Below, in pieces: positions 27,417 to 36,646 of a stretch of 64,000 bases of DNA. The notes beneath the pieces were generated by a model that saw only the letters and a program-made list of their open reading frames with translations, had not been told where the DNA came from and did no database searches. Within the stretch, counting starts at the first letter, position 1; every line of letters starts with the position of its first letter. Made by a program: the position numbers and the translations under genes. This DNA is from Endozoicomonas sp. GU-1 (lineage in GTDB: Bacteria > Pseudomonadota > Gammaproteobacteria > Pseudomonadales > Endozoicomonadaceae), in contig NZ_CP114771.1 in assembly GCF_027366395.1 (NCBI RefSeq), positions 3,286,001 through 3,350,000 of the forward strand, read 5' to 3'.

Positions 27417-28526
27417 ATGAGTATTAACGACATTATTCTCTACATAATGGTGGGGTTCATGGTGCTGGGCGCCGTGGATAAAATTCTCGGAAATCGCTGG
27501 GGCTACGGCGAAAAATTCGAGGAAGGCTTTATGGCCATGGGTGCCCTGGCACTGGCCATGATCGGTGTCATCTGTCTGGCTCCGGTACTGAACACAGTGC
27601 TGACACCGGTTCTGACACCCATCTATAACGCCCTGGGTGCCGATCCGGCCATGTTTGCCGGCACACTGCTGGCAAACGACATGGGTGGCTACCCACTGGC
27701 CAAAGAGATGACCACCAATCCGGATATCGCCAACTTCTCCGGCCTTATTCTTGGTGCCATGATGGGCCCGACCATCGTATTCACCATTCCCGTGGCACTG
27801 GGCATTATCGCTAAAGAAGACACCCAGTATCTGGCCCGTGGCGTGCTGATCGGTTTGACCACAGTCCCTGTTGGTGCGCTGGTCGGCGGCCTGATCGCCG
27901 GTCTGGGTATCGGTACCATTGTCGTTAACCTGATTCCGGTTATTATTGTTGCCGCTGCTATCGCCCTTGGCCTGAAGCTGGCACCACAAAAAATGATCGG
28001 CGGTTTTGAAGTCTTCGGTAAGGGTGTGGTTATGCTGATCACTGCCGCCCTGGCTGCCGCAGTGATTGAAGCCCTGACCGGTTTTGTCGTTATTCCGGGT
28101 ATGGCACCATTCTCTGATGGTGTTGCCACCGTTGGTCACATTGCCATGGTTCTGGCAGGTGCCTTCCCTCTGGTGCACTTTATTACCACCCGGTTCAACA
28201 AACCGCTGATGGCCGTTGGCCGTTCCATGGGCATGGGCGAAACCGCGGCTGCTGGTCTGGTAGCGACCCTGGCGAACAGTATCGCCATGTTCAACATCAT
28301 GAAAGATATGGACAACCGCGGTAAAATCATTAACGTTGCCTTCGCCGTCAGCGCCTCTTTCACCCTGGGTGATCACCTGGGTTACACCGCGGCCGTGAAC
28401 AGCGAAATGATCTCTGCCATGATCGTTGGCAAGCTGGTTGGTGGTGTTACTGCGGTGATCATCGCCATTCTGGTGACCAAAAACATGGCTGAGCCACAGG
28501 CTAGCCTGAAAGCGAAACACGCTTAA
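27417..28526 (+). CDS. eutH: Ethanolamine permease EutH
   Basis: A 369-residue inner-membrane protein with about 10 hydrophobic segments, matching EutH over its length: ILYIMVGFMVLGAVDKILGN at the start, GTLLANDMGGYPLA and FTLGDHLGYTAA. EutH lets ethanolamine enter, mainly when the external concentration or pH is low. ATG 27417 has GAGGAAG seven bases upstream. It opens a four-gene cluster with eutA, an adenosyltransferase gene and eutG, which ends in a terminator at 32122. Confidence 0.96.
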   Translation: MSINDIILYIMVGFMVLGAVDKILGNRWGYGEKFEEGFMAMGALALAMIGVICLAPVLNTVLTPVLTPIYNALGADPAMFAGTLLANDMGGYPLAKEMTTNPDIANFSGLILGAMMGPTIVFTIPVALGIIAKEDTQYLARGVLIGLTTVPVGALVGGLIAGLGIGTIVVNLIPVIIVAAAIALGLKLAPQKMIGGFEVFGKGVVMLITAALAAAVIEALTGFVVIPGMAPFSDGVATVGHIAMVLAGAFPLVHFITTRFNKPLMAVGRSMGMGETAAAGLVATLANSIAMFNIMKDMDNRGKIINVAFAVSASFTLGDHLGYTAAVNSEMISAMIVGKLVGGVTAVIIAILVTKNMAEPQASLKAKHA

Positions 28527-28643
28527 TCACTGATGCAGGTCGGCTTCTGCATAAGCCTGCCTGCCCCATCAAGCTTTGCAGTCTCTGCGGGCGGCTTTCT
28601 TCGGAAACCGGCCTGCGCATAATGCCTCTGAACCGGAACAGCC

Positions 28644-30098
28644 ATGCGCGAAGAAATTCTCAGTGCCGGCATTGATATTGGCACCTCAACCACCCAGCTG
28701 GTCTTTACCCGGATGTTCCTGGAGAACATCTCTCCGGGTGCCATGATCCCAAAAGTGGAAATCGTTGACCGTCAGGTCATTTACCGCAGCCAGGTTCACT
28801 TCACCCCGCTGCTGTCACCCACCATGATCGATGCCGATAAGGTTCGCCAGCTGATGGAGCAGGAATTCATCAATGCTGGCGTTAATCCGGCGGATATTGA
28901 TACCGGTGCTGTCATCATCACTGGCGAGACAGCCCGCAAGGAAAATGCACGACAGGTTGCTGATGCGTTAAGTCTTCTGGCCGGTGACTTTGTGGTTGCC
29001 ACGGCCGGTCCGGATCTGGAAAGTATCATCTCCGGTAAAGGTGCCGGGGCCGCAAAACAGTCCTTTGAGCAGAACAGTATTGTGGCCAATCTCGATATTG
29101 GCGGTGGCACCACCAATATCGCCACCTACGAGGTGGGTGAAGTGATTGATACCACCTGTCTGGACGTCGGTGGCCGACTGATTAAATTCGAGAAAGGCGG
29201 CACAGAAGTCACTTATATTTCTGAAAAATGGCAGGAAATGACCCGTCGCATGGGCATGCCGGTGAAGGTGGGCGACCAGCTGAATCGACAGCAGATTGAC
29301 CTTATCGTCGATCGAATGGTTGCGATTCTCCAGGAGGTCATGGGCCTCAAACCGGCCACCGATGACCTGGCCTTTCTGATCGGCCGGGGCACCCGTGACC
29401 TGCACCGTAACTACCGCCTGGATCAGATCTGCTTCTCCGGTGGCGTTGCCGTGCATATCTATGATCAGGAGCCTTCCGCCACCGATTATCAATACGGCGA
29501 TTTAGGCGTTCTGCTGGGCAAAGCCATCCGTCGTTCATCCCTGTTCCAGCAGCTTTCTGTTTTTGCTGCGGTGGAGACCATTCGGGCAACGGTGATTGGT
29601 GCCGGCTCCCATGCCACTGATATCAGCGGCAGCACCATCAACTTTTCCCGTGATGTCTTTCCCATTAAAAACGTCCCGGCATTAAGACTGTCACTGAAGG
29701 ATGAGGCCCTGCCCGGGGCGGAACTGGCAAAAACCATTCGGGAAAAGCTGTCATGGTTTGACCTTGAAACCGGTGCGCAACACGTTGCCCTGGCACTGAA
29801 AGGGCATAGAAACCCGGATTTCCAGTACGTTCAGGCGCTGGCTGACATCATCATCCAGGGCATGGACGTGATGATTAAACTACCCCAGCCGCTGATTGTG
29901 ATTGTCGAAGAAGACTTTGGCAAAGTGCTGGGGCAGAGCATTGAGGCAAAGCTGAAACGCACGCTTGAAGACAAGAAGGACGTCATTTGTATCGACAGTA
30001 TCAGTGTCAAAGACGGTGACTATATCGATATTGGCAAACCCCTGGCGGACGGCAAAGTTCTGCCGGTTATCGTGAAAACACTGGTATTTGGTTATTAA
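28644..30098 (+). CDS. eutA: Ethanolamine ammonia-lyase reactivating factor EutA
   Basis: A 484-residue actin-fold ATPase. Phosphate loop 1 is [10 protein letters not shown], phosphate loop 2 is [13 protein letters not shown], and [14 protein letters not shown] is a typical EutA stretch. EutA exchanges inactivated cobalamin in EutBC for fresh adenosylcobalamin using ATP. This copy is the canonical one and serves the EutBC of the main operon; a diverged paralogue lies at 16855. It is 117 bp from eutH, and the adenosyltransferase start follows 10 bp after its stop. Confidence 0.95.
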   Translation: MREEILSAGIDIGTSTTQLVFTRMFLENISPGAMIPKVEIVDRQVIYRSQVHFTPLLSPTMIDADKVRQLMEQEFINAGVNPADIDTGAVIITGETARKENARQVADALSLLAGDFVVATAGPDLESIISGKGAGAAKQSFEQNSIVANLDIGGGTTNIATYEVGEVIDTTCLDVGGRLIKFEKGGTEVTYISEKWQEMTRRMGMPVKVGDQLNRQQIDLIVDRMVAILQEVMGLKPATDDLAFLIGRGTRDLHRNYRLDQICFSGGVAVHIYDQEPSATDYQYGDLGVLLGKAIRRSSLFQQLSVFAAVETIRATVIGAGSHATDISGSTINFSRDVFPIKNVPALRLSLKDEALPGAELAKTIREKLSWFDLETGAQHVALALKGHRNPDFQYVQALADIIIQGMDVMIKLPQPLIVIVEEDFGKVLGQSIEAKLKRTLEDKKDVICIDSISVKDGDYIDIGKPLADGKVLPVIVKTLVFGY

Positions 30099-30108
30099 GG
30101 TTCATCCC

Positions 30109-30693
30109 ATGTCTGAGCACCATCGGCTATCCAGAATATATACCCGCACCGGAGACAAAGGCACGACCGGGCTGGGTGACCAGAGACGGGTATCAAAAAC
30201 CCATGAGCGCATTGAAGCCATCGGCGCGGTTGACGAACTGAACACCTGGATGGGGCTGCTGATCAGCGAGCTGAAAGAAGTGCAGCTGATGCGTCACCGA
30301 CTTCAGAAGCCATTGGAAAATATTCAGCACCGTCTGTTCGACCTGGGTGGTGAGCTGGCCATGCCCGGTTACCAGTTAATTCAGGCATCCTTTGTGGCCG
30401 ACCTGGAAAAAACACTGGATGAATTTAACGACAACCTGCCTGCCCTGGAAAATTTCATCCTGCCCGGCGGATCCCGGCTGACGTGTTACTGCCACATGGT
30501 CAGAACCATTTCCCGCCGGGCTGAACGTCGGGTGATTGCCGCTCAAGAAGCCGGTGAAGCGATCAATCCGCCACTGATGCAGTATCTGAACCGACTGTCT
30601 GACCTGATGTTTGTACTGGCCAGAGTCGTGGCCAGACAGTCCGGTGGCGAGGTGCTCTGGCAGCAGTCCGAGAAGCAAAAAATTGAGCAATAG
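30109..30693 (+). CDS. PduO-type cob(I)alamin adenosyltransferase
   Basis: A 194-residue enzyme making adenosylcobalamin from cob(I)alamin and ATP. The N-terminal motif YTRTGDKGTTGLGDQRRVSK and the later MVRTISRRAERRV belong to the PduO/MMAB family, not to the unrelated enteric EutT. The C-terminal haem-binding domain of full PduO is absent. ATG 30109 has TAAGG upstream and fits the family start better than the earlier GTG. The gene product supplies the cofactor for both EutBC enzymes in this window (inference). The 3' end nearly abuts eutG. Confidence 0.93.
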   Translation: MSEHHRLSRIYTRTGDKGTTGLGDQRRVSKTHERIEAIGAVDELNTWMGLLISELKEVQLMRHRLQKPLENIQHRLFDLGGELAMPGYQLIQASFVADLEKTLDEFNDNLPALENFILPGGSRLTCYCHMVRTISRRAERRVIAAQEAGEAINPPLMQYLNRLSDLMFVLARVVARQSGGEVLWQQSEKQKIEQ

Positions 30694-30709
30694 ATTTGAA
30701 GGACATACT

Positions 30710-32077
30710 GTGAAAAAGCAGTTAATCAGAGAGTCAAACCTGCGGTCATTCTGCCAGGGAGACCGGCTCTATTTGCAGCCCGGCTATATTCTGACGCCAG
30801 GTGCCCTGGATAAGGCGCGGGATCTGGGCATAACCATCCTCCGTGGTAACGCGGATGGCAATAATGATGAAGCCGACAGCCAAAGCCCGCAGGCAACAGC
30901 TGCAGAAGCGCCGTCGTCACCATCACCTGCCGGACACGAATTCATTATGCCCCGCCAGAGCCTGCTGGGTTTTGGCTGTCTGAACCAGGGCATCGAACGG
31001 CTCAAGGCGCTTAATTGTAAAAAGGTGCTGGTTGTTACCGATGCGGTGCTGAACAAAACGGGGTTGGTCAGCTCGGTGACTGACCGCTTTATTGCCCGGG
31101 GCATCGAGGCGGTAATCTATGACGGTACTCTGCCTAACCCGACCACCGCCAATGTCAACGAAGGGCTGGCCATGCTTAACAGCCATCAGTGTGACACTGT
31201 CGTATCACTCGGTGGCGGCTCACCCCATGACTGCGCCAAAGCCATTGCCCTGCTGGCCACGAATGGCGGGGAGATTGAAGATTACCAGGGTGTGGATAAG
31301 TCCACCAACCCCTGTTTGCCCCTGGTTGCTATCAACACTACAGCGGGTACTGCTTCGGAAATGACCCGGTTCTGCATCATCACTAATGAGCAGACTCATA
31401 TCAAAATGGCCATCGTTGATCAGAACGTGACCCCTGCCATTGCCATTAATGATCCGGAACTGATGCTGGGCATGCCTGCCGGTTTAACGGCCGCAACCGG
31501 CATGGATGCCCTGACCCACGCCATTGAAGCCTTCCTGTCCACCAATGCCAGCCCTGTTACCGATGCCGTAGCCAGTAAGGCGATCAAGCTGGTTGCCCAA
31601 TATCTGCCCCGTGCGGTCCACGATGGCTCTGACCGGGAAGCCAGAGAGCAGATGGCCTATGCCCAGTATATGGCGGGTATGGCATTTAACAGCAGCGGTC
31701 TGGGTTATGTTCATGCCATGGCGCACCAGCTGGGAGGCCGCTATGGCCTGCCCCACGGAATATGCAATGCCATTCTGCTTCCCCATGTTATGACCTATAA
31801 CCTGCCGGCATCTGCTGAGAAGCTCTCGGATATTGCCCGCTATCTTGGCTGTGAGGTGTATGGACTTGGCGCTCAGGAAGCCGCCATACTCGGGATTAAA
31901 GAAGTTTGTCGCCTGCTACTGGCTGTTGGCGTTCCAGCCAGCCTGACTGAGCAGGGCGTCAAGGCAGAAGATATACCGGAGATGGCCATTAACGCCCTGA
32001 AAGATACCTGTGCTGCAACCAACCCCAGGCAGGGAACTCAGGCAGACGTTGAACAGATCTTTAAAAATGCCCTTTGA
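30710..32077 (+). CDS. eutG: Iron-containing alcohol dehydrogenase EutG with extra N-terminal module
   Basis: A 455-residue enzyme reducing acetaldehyde to ethanol and regenerating NAD+ within the compartment. From about residue 80 it is a type III Fe-dependent dehydrogenase: GGGSPHDCAKAIA binds NAD, and metal ligands lie in GMDALTHAIEAF and HAMAHQLGGRYGLPHG. The first about 45 residues (LIRESNLRSF, YILTPGALDKARDLGITIL) form the same module as the 87-residue protein of cluster 1 and the C-terminus of the EutB-EutC fusion. A Ser/Pro/Ala linker follows. The start is GTG 30710 with AAGGA upstream. A terminator follows at 32098. Confidence 0.93.
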   Translation: MKKQLIRESNLRSFCQGDRLYLQPGYILTPGALDKARDLGITILRGNADGNNDEADSQSPQATAAEAPSSPSPAGHEFIMPRQSLLGFGCLNQGIERLKALNCKKVLVVTDAVLNKTGLVSSVTDRFIARGIEAVIYDGTLPNPTTANVNEGLAMLNSHQCDTVVSLGGGSPHDCAKAIALLATNGGEIEDYQGVDKSTNPCLPLVAINTTAGTASEMTRFCIITNEQTHIKMAIVDQNVTPAIAINDPELMLGMPAGLTAATGMDALTHAIEAFLSTNASPVTDAVASKAIKLVAQYLPRAVHDGSDREAREQMAYAQYMAGMAFNSSGLGYVHAMAHQLGGRYGLPHGICNAILLPHVMTYNLPASAEKLSDIARYLGCEVYGLGAQEAAILGIKEVCRLLLAVGVPASLTEQGVKAEDIPEMAINALKDTCAATNPRQGTQADVEQIFKNAL

Positions 32078-32097
32078 TGTGACATTTATTGATCAAT

Positions 32098-32122
32098 AAC
32101 AGGGTCTCCATGAGGCCCTGTT
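32098..32122 (+). terminator. Terminator of the eutH-eutA-eutG operon
   Basis: AACAGGGTCTC and GAGGCCCTGTT form an 11-bp stem with one mismatch around a 3-base loop, followed by TCATTTT. It lies 21 bp after the eutG stop. Confidence 0.8.
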
Positions 32123-32196
32123 CATTTTCCAGTCAAATTTACTAACCAGCACAATGCTATAATTTTCAGATCATTTAAGGATCACGGAAGATTATT

Positions 32197-33702
32197 ATGA
32201 GCAACGGATTAGGTTCGCTTACCCCATCACAAATCAATCAAATCAATCAATTAGCATCCATTGAAAATTCTGAAGAATATGTATTGGTGGCCCAAAGCAA
32301 TGGTAAGGAAGTTAACTTTACTTCTATAAAACCAAGGGTCAACTCTGAAGCCAATAAGGAAAAACCTGTGGAAGGTTCTGATTTAGCGGTAAAAACCCTG
32401 GGTTTAAAGGATCGAGAAGTCTCACCAGCATTAGCAAAAAGGCTCATAGAGGCCCATAAAAAAGTATCACCGCCTGATGTAATCTTCGTTGACCGGAAAG
32501 ATGTTCGCCTCCTTATGGATCACGTCGATGATAGCGTTAGTACTCAGCCGCCGGGTGAGGATGCAACATCCAGTCTTGATAGCGTTAGAGATCGAAGAAG
32601 TTCTGCCAATTCACTGCATTCTGGCTGGGGGTCAACCACCAGTCTCGACAGTGGCTACAACAGTGTTTATGGCAGTACGGAATCCCTGTACGATGATGTA
32701 GCTTTGCCCCAGGATCAAACAACTTCGCCTTTATCAGAAAAAGTTACTGAATTAATTAACAAGGAAAACTATACAGGCGCACATTTGCAAATGCGTGATG
32801 AAAGTTTGGCGGCCATAAAAGGTAAACATATTACCAATGGACGCTGGAGTAGATTTGGCTTTAGCGATAAGTCAGCAGCACATGTACCTTTGCCGAAAAA
32901 AACAGCCTTAACAATTGATGGCAATCATATTCCCGCCAATAAAATCAAGTTGACCAATGCCAAGTATGTCGCCATTCAGGCACCTCGAGCTGAAGCACAA
33001 ATGTCTGGAGGTGATATCTGGCGAGCAGTCCTTGACTCGGAGTGCAGTGTAATTTGCGATCTGACCAGAGAAAAAGAAAAGTTCCAGTTAAACAAAGGAG
33101 GACCTATTGCTTCTTATTACCCAACCGGAGAAAAACTCAATGACAACGGCAAAGTCAATGGCAAGGTCGATGGCAAAGTCGGCAACAAAGTCGACCGTGA
33201 AATCGTCTTTGATAATGGGATTAAAGTGAGATACCAGTCAAAACAACAAAAAGCTGGGTATTCAAAAATAAGATATGAGGTGACTGATCCCCTTAGTGGC
33301 GAAACCCGCCTTATACGAAGATATCATTATACTGGCTGGCCGGATCACGGAGTTCCCAATGAAACAAACGGTCAAGACTCTCTGCTCAAGTTTGTAGAAG
33401 CACTGCGCACTCATCAGACCGGGAAAGACTATTCAGGCAAAACAATGGTGCATTGCATGGCAGGCGTTGGCAGAACCGGAACGCTGATTGTGTTAAATGA
33501 AATCTACCGGGACATACTCTCCGGAAAATATCAAAATAAAAAGGAACTGGATCAGGCAGTATTCAAGACTATTCAACAAGGCAGAAAAGACCGGGGACCC
33601 GCCTTTGTTCAAGCAGTGGATCAGATCAAATTAATCATGAATACCGTTCATACATGGTGGGATAAGCGAGACGGGGGAGAGAACATTATTCCCGTGATCT
33701 AG
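32197..33702 (+). CDS. Eukaryote-like protein tyrosine phosphatase
   Basis: A 501-residue protein. The C-terminal catalytic domain (about 180-490) has the PTP signature HCMAGVGRTG with nucleophile Cys420 and Arg426, the WPD loop WPDHG with general acid Asp383, and a Q-loop-like region ending VQAVDQIK. A YopH/SptP-type tyrosine phosphatase is the best match in kind. The N-terminal 175 residues lack a signal peptide and contain a Ser/Gly/Tyr-rich stretch with the repeated unit GSTxSL (about 145-165). This architecture suits a translocated effector acting on host phosphotyrosine proteins (inference). Base composition is more AT-rich than the eut genes on either side. The 3' end overlaps the convergent BtuF-like gene by 17 bp. 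Confidence 0.9.
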   Translation: MSNGLGSLTPSQINQINQLASIENSEEYVLVAQSNGKEVNFTSIKPRVNSEANKEKPVEGSDLAVKTLGLKDREVSPALAKRLIEAHKKVSPPDVIFVDRKDVRLLMDHVDDSVSTQPPGEDATSSLDSVRDRRSSANSLHSGWGSTTSLDSGYNSVYGSTESLYDDVALPQDQTTSPLSEKVTELINKENYTGAHLQMRDESLAAIKGKHITNGRWSRFGFSDKSAAHVPLPKKTALTIDGNHIPANKIKLTNAKYVAIQAPRAEAQMSGGDIWRAVLDSECSVICDLTREKEKFQLNKGGPIASYYPTGEKLNDNGKVNGKVDGKVGNKVDREIVFDNGIKVRYQSKQQKAGYSKIRYEVTDPLSGETRLIRRYHYTGWPDHGVPNETNGQDSLLKFVEALRTHQTGKDYSGKTMVHCMAGVGRTGTLIVLNEIYRDILSGKYQNKKELDQAVFKTIQQGRKDRGPAFVQAVDQIKLIMNTVHTWWDKRDGGENIIPVI

Positions 33703-34486
33703 CACTAATCTCTTCGTTCAGGCCCATGAAGTAATCAGCAGCCAGGCGCAAATGGCTGCCGGTCCAGCAGAACATCTCACCATCCACCAGCCGGGTACTG
33801 GCAGTCACACCCAGCTCGGCAAATTCCTGACAATGCCGGTCTTTAAACGGAAAGGGCTCTGAAGACAAGAGCAGCAAATCTGGCCCGGCTGTTTTTAGCT
33901 GTTCGATGGTGATCTCCGGGTAACGCTCCAGATCAGCAAAGACGTTTTCCATCCCGCAAAGCTTCAGCATCTCATTGATAAACGTATTACCGGCAGCAAC
34001 GCGATAGGGCTTCCTCCAGATAAAATAAGCCACACGCAGCGTCTTTCCCGAAGCCAGTCGTGCCATTTTGCACCTGATGTCGTTGACGATTTCGTCGGCA
34101 TGGTGTTCTTTGTTGGTCAACTGACCAACGGAGGTGATCATGGCCAGGGCATCATCCAGGTTGTGAATATCACAGACCCAGGTTGGGTATTGCTGTTGCA
34201 GCCGCTCAATGCCCTCCCGGTAGTTCTCCTCCTTGTTACCGAGGATCAAATCCGGCTGCAAGGCATCTATCGCCGCAAAATCAAATGTCTTGGGACCACC
34301 GACAATCGTTTTTTCCTTGCGTGCGTGCCCGGGATGAACACAGTAGCGGGTTACTCCAATAATCCGGTCTTCCAGGCCGAGATCAAACAACAGCTCTGTC
34401 AGCGACGGCACCAGAGAGATAATTCTCACTGGTTTGTCACTGACGTCTACTGAATACTGCATCTGATCAATAAAATGGCGGGACAT
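33686..34486 (-). CDS. BtuF/TroA-type metal or cobalamin-binding protein
   Basis: A 266-residue helical-backbone receptor fold with RIISLVPSLTELLFDLGL and DALQPDLILG, as in BtuF, the periplasmic vitamin B12-binding protein. No signal peptide or lipobox is present: the chain starts MSRHFIDQMQYSVDV, so the protein appears cytoplasmic. It follows the terminator of the main eut operon on the same strand and is thus probably transcribed separately. Cytoplasmic relatives exist, often near corrinoid or haem genes. A role in handling cobalamin for the lyase is an attractive but unproven guess. Confidence 0.8.
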   Translation of the reverse strand: MSRHFIDQMQYSVDVSDKPVRIISLVPSLTELLFDLGLEDRIIGVTRYCVHPGHARKEKTIVGGPKTFDFAAIDALQPDLILGNKEENYREGIERLQQQYPTWVCDIHNLDDALAMITSVGQLTNKEHHADEIVNDIRCKMARLASGKTLRVAYFIWRKPYRVAAGNTFINEMLKLCGMENVFADLERYPEITIEQLKTAGPDLLLLSSEPFPFKDRHCQEFAELGVTASTRLVDGEMFCWTGSHLRLAADYFMGLNEEISARSRE

Positions 34487-34515
34487 TTTTGAGGCCTCAA
34501 TGGTTTCAAGATAGT

Positions 34516-34545
34516 AAAAAGCCCACTTACCAGAGGCAAATGGGC
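34516..34545 (-). terminator. Terminator of the main eut operon
   Basis: On the minus strand GCCCATTTGCC pairs with GGTAAGTGGGC (two G-T pairs) around a 3-base loop, followed by TTTTT. It lies 34 bp past the pduT stop and before the BtuF-like gene. Confidence 0.85.
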
Positions 34546-34578
34546 CTTGCTCTTGATTAAAACTGTATCAAGCGCGTT

Positions 34579-35127
34579 TTAAAGCAGCTTCTGGAAAAAC
34601 TCTTTGGTAGGTGACGGTATCACGGTCTTGCCAATCAGCATACCGGCATCCCTGGCAGCCATCACGCCAGCATCAACTGCCGCATTCACCGCAGAAAGTT
34701 CACCGGTCATCACGATAAATGATTTACCGCCAATGGCCATGGCCAGACGTACTTCAATCATTTTAACGTCCGCTGCCTTGGCCGCAGCATCGGCAGCGAT
34801 CACCGCAGAGGCAACACTGAAGAACTCAATAACACCCACGGAATTGACCTGACCGATGTCGTTCGAGCCACTCAGTCCTGCCAGCAGTTCGTCATGGATA
34901 TTGGCAATCAGCAGCCGATCAACAATCGTCTGGCGACCCACCTCTTCACCGGCTTCAACGGCAGCCCGGACGGCCGCCACATCACCGGAAACAATGATCA
35001 GATACTTGCCGGGACAAATGGTTTTGGCTTCTTCCAGGCGGACATCTGCGGCTTTGGTCATGGCATCCGCGGCGGCCATACCCTTTGCAATGCTGGTAAA
35101 CTCCAGCAGACCTAATGCTTTACTCAT
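34579..35127 (-). CDS. pduT: Shell protein PduT (tandem BMC, BMC-T)
   Basis: A 182-residue protein with two BMC domains (about 1-90 and 95-180), each starting with a GLLEF or GVIEF strand. Cys38 lies in KTICPGKY; in PduT the Cys at this position from three subunits holds a [4Fe-4S] cluster at the trimer pore, thought to pass electrons across the shell. The next gene upstream encodes PduS, its known partner. PduT is typical of propanediol rather than ethanolamine compartments, so this operon is a hybrid. Last gene before the terminator. Confidence 0.93.
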   Translation of the reverse strand: MSKALGLLEFTSIAKGMAAADAMTKAADVRLEEAKTICPGKYLIIVSGDVAAVRAAVEAGEEVGRQTIVDRLLIANIHDELLAGLSGSNDIGQVNSVGVIEFFSVASAVIAADAAAKAADVKMIEVRLAMAIGGKSFIVMTGELSAVNAAVDAGVMAARDAGMLIGKTVIPSPTKEFFQKLL

Positions 35128-35150
35128 GTTGTTTATCCTTTTTATCCCTC

Positions 35151-36479
35151 TTATCCCCGGACAATAACCACCTGTCGTTCATTCACTTCAACAACCTGTC
35201 CATCCATGCTGGCATGAATCATCGAGCCTAACTGCCCTTCAGGTGTTGCACCGATTAACTGCCCTTTAACCACCCGGTCACCGACACTCACCACCGGCTG
35301 GCTGCTGGCACCAATATGTTGACGCAGCGACACGCTGACTTTATCCATCTCCACGTCACGAAAATCATGCAGTGTCTGATGGTCATAGTCGTTCAGGTCC
35401 AGACGGGAAATCAGCCTGGCAGGGGGTACTTTTCTGAACTCACGACCATCGCGGGCAATGATATCGCTGCCGTCATGCTGATAACGGATGCCCTGCTCAC
35501 GCAGTTTCCCGGCAATGTAGAAGTTCACCTTGCGGGGGGAGATACCCATCGGGCAGGAGTACATTTCACAGACCCCACAGCCACAGCAGAGCAGCGCTTC
35601 CTGATGGCTTTCATTGATTTCCTCGGCATACTTCACCGCTTTCATCATCTTGTGCGGGTGGAGCGGGTGGCCGATCAGGTAACGTGGACACTGCTCGGTA
35701 CAGAAACCGCACTGGATGCAGGCTCTGGCACGGTTCAGAATCTGGGTTTCTGTTTCCGTGGCCCGGGTCACCAGATAATGGTCTGCCGGGATCACAATCA
35801 ATGCACCATCGGTTTTGGTAATGGTCATCCCCGGCAGCTGATCTTTATTGATCATGCCGCCCATCATCGGACCACCACGGATAATGCAGTAATCACTGAT
35901 GGTGGTACCACCGGCCGCGGCAATACAGTCTTCAAAAGGGGTGCCCAGCGGTACCCTGATCAGCCGGGGTTCTTTGACTTCGCCCAGCACAGAAACGTAT
36001 TTATCCGTTACCGGCTGTCCCTGGCTAGCTTCAAACACATTGATCATGGTCATGACATTGGAGACCACACAACCAACGTTCAGGGGAATGCCACCCGGCG
36101 GAACCGAACGACCAGTGACTTCAAAAACGGTCATCTGCTCATCACCCGCCGGATAGAAATTCTGCAGGTCGTGAATGTCAACGTCTGCTTCCAGACGGGC
36201 AATGGTTTCCTTCAGGCAGGCTACTTCACGGGCATATTTGCCCTTAACCGCGATCACCGCTTTACGTGCCTTGACCTGAGCTTTCGCCAGCAGGATACCG
36301 CCGATCAGTTCAGCGGTTCTTTCCCGCATCAGGAACTGGTCGGTCTGCAGCAAAGGTTCGCACTCTGCAGCGTTGATAATCAGGTATTCAGCTTCAGCGT
36401 TTAATTTGACGTGGGTAGGAAAACCGGCACCACCGGCACCGACCACTCCGGCCTGTCGGACAAGTTCAACTAGATCCAT
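35151..36479 (-). CDS. pduS: PduS-like cobalamin reductase (RnfC/SLBB)
   Basis: A 442-residue Fe-S flavoprotein. The N-terminus GVVGAGGAGFPTHVKL and the AAECEPLLQTD stretch belong to the RnfC/PduS nucleotide-binding domain; an SLBB-like region follows. Two ferredoxin-like clusters are indicated by CIQCGFCTEQCP and CCGCGVCEMYSCP. The C-terminal part has a biotinyl/lipoyl-like beta domain. PduS reduces cob(II)alamin for adenosylation and binds PduT. It lies 23 bp upstream of pduT. A hairpin with T-run and an FNR-type site in the preceding 166 bp suggest separate control of pduST. Confidence 0.92.
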   Translation of the reverse strand: MDLVELVRQAGVVGAGGAGFPTHVKLNAEAEYLIINAAECEPLLQTDQFLMRERTAELIGGILLAKAQVKARKAVIAVKGKYAREVACLKETIARLEADVDIHDLQNFYPAGDEQMTVFEVTGRSVPPGGIPLNVGCVVSNVMTMINVFEASQGQPVTDKYVSVLGEVKEPRLIRVPLGTPFEDCIAAAGGTTISDYCIIRGGPMMGGMINKDQLPGMTITKTDGALIVIPADHYLVTRATETETQILNRARACIQCGFCTEQCPRYLIGHPLHPHKMMKAVKYAEEINESHQEALLCCGCGVCEMYSCPMGISPRKVNFYIAGKLREQGIRYQHDGSDIIARDGREFRKVPPARLISRLDLNDYDHQTLHDFRDVEMDKVSVSLRQHIGASSQPVVSVGDRVVKGQLIGATPEGQLGSMIHASMDGQVVEVNERQVVIVRG

Positions 36480-36502
36480 GGAATTTCCGGAATAGTAATA
36501 AA

Positions 36503-36535
36503 AAGAAGGTGAGGCCGAAGAACACGAACCTCACC
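36503..36535 (-). terminator. Leader terminator or attenuator before pduS
   Basis: On the minus strand GGTGAGG and CCTCACC form a 7-bp stem with a 14-base loop, followed by TTCTTTTT. It lies after the TIGR02536 gene and 24 bp before the pduS start. A further small hairpin (GGTGC/GCACC) lies upstream near 36574-36591. It could end the upstream transcript or attenuate a pduS leader RNA. Confidence 0.7.
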
Positions 36536-36623
36536 AAACAGGGTTAACAAAATTTGTACAGATACTATCATTGGTGCGCCAGAGAGCACCTGTGTCAGAT
36601 CAATATCAGGCCAGCGTCCATGA

Positions 36624-36637
36624 TTGACCTGCATCAA
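36624..36637 (-). promoter_or_regulatory. FNR-type palindrome upstream of pduS
   Basis: TTGACCTGCATCAA (plus-strand reading) fits TTGAY-N4-ATCAA. It lies just after the stop of the TIGR02536 gene and about 145 bp before the pduS start, consistent with an internal promoter for pduS-pduT. Confidence 0.5.
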
Positions 36638-36646
36638 TAGCCAGGA

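Noticed and set aside
27363-28520. Antisense frame of 385 codons opposite eutH, rich in His, Gln and Gly
   Set aside because: The composition mirrors the hydrophobic codons of eutH on the other strand; no start signals or domains.
35316-36404. Antisense frame of 362 codons over pduS
   Set aside because: The sense frame has two Fe-S motifs and an operon context; the antisense one has none.
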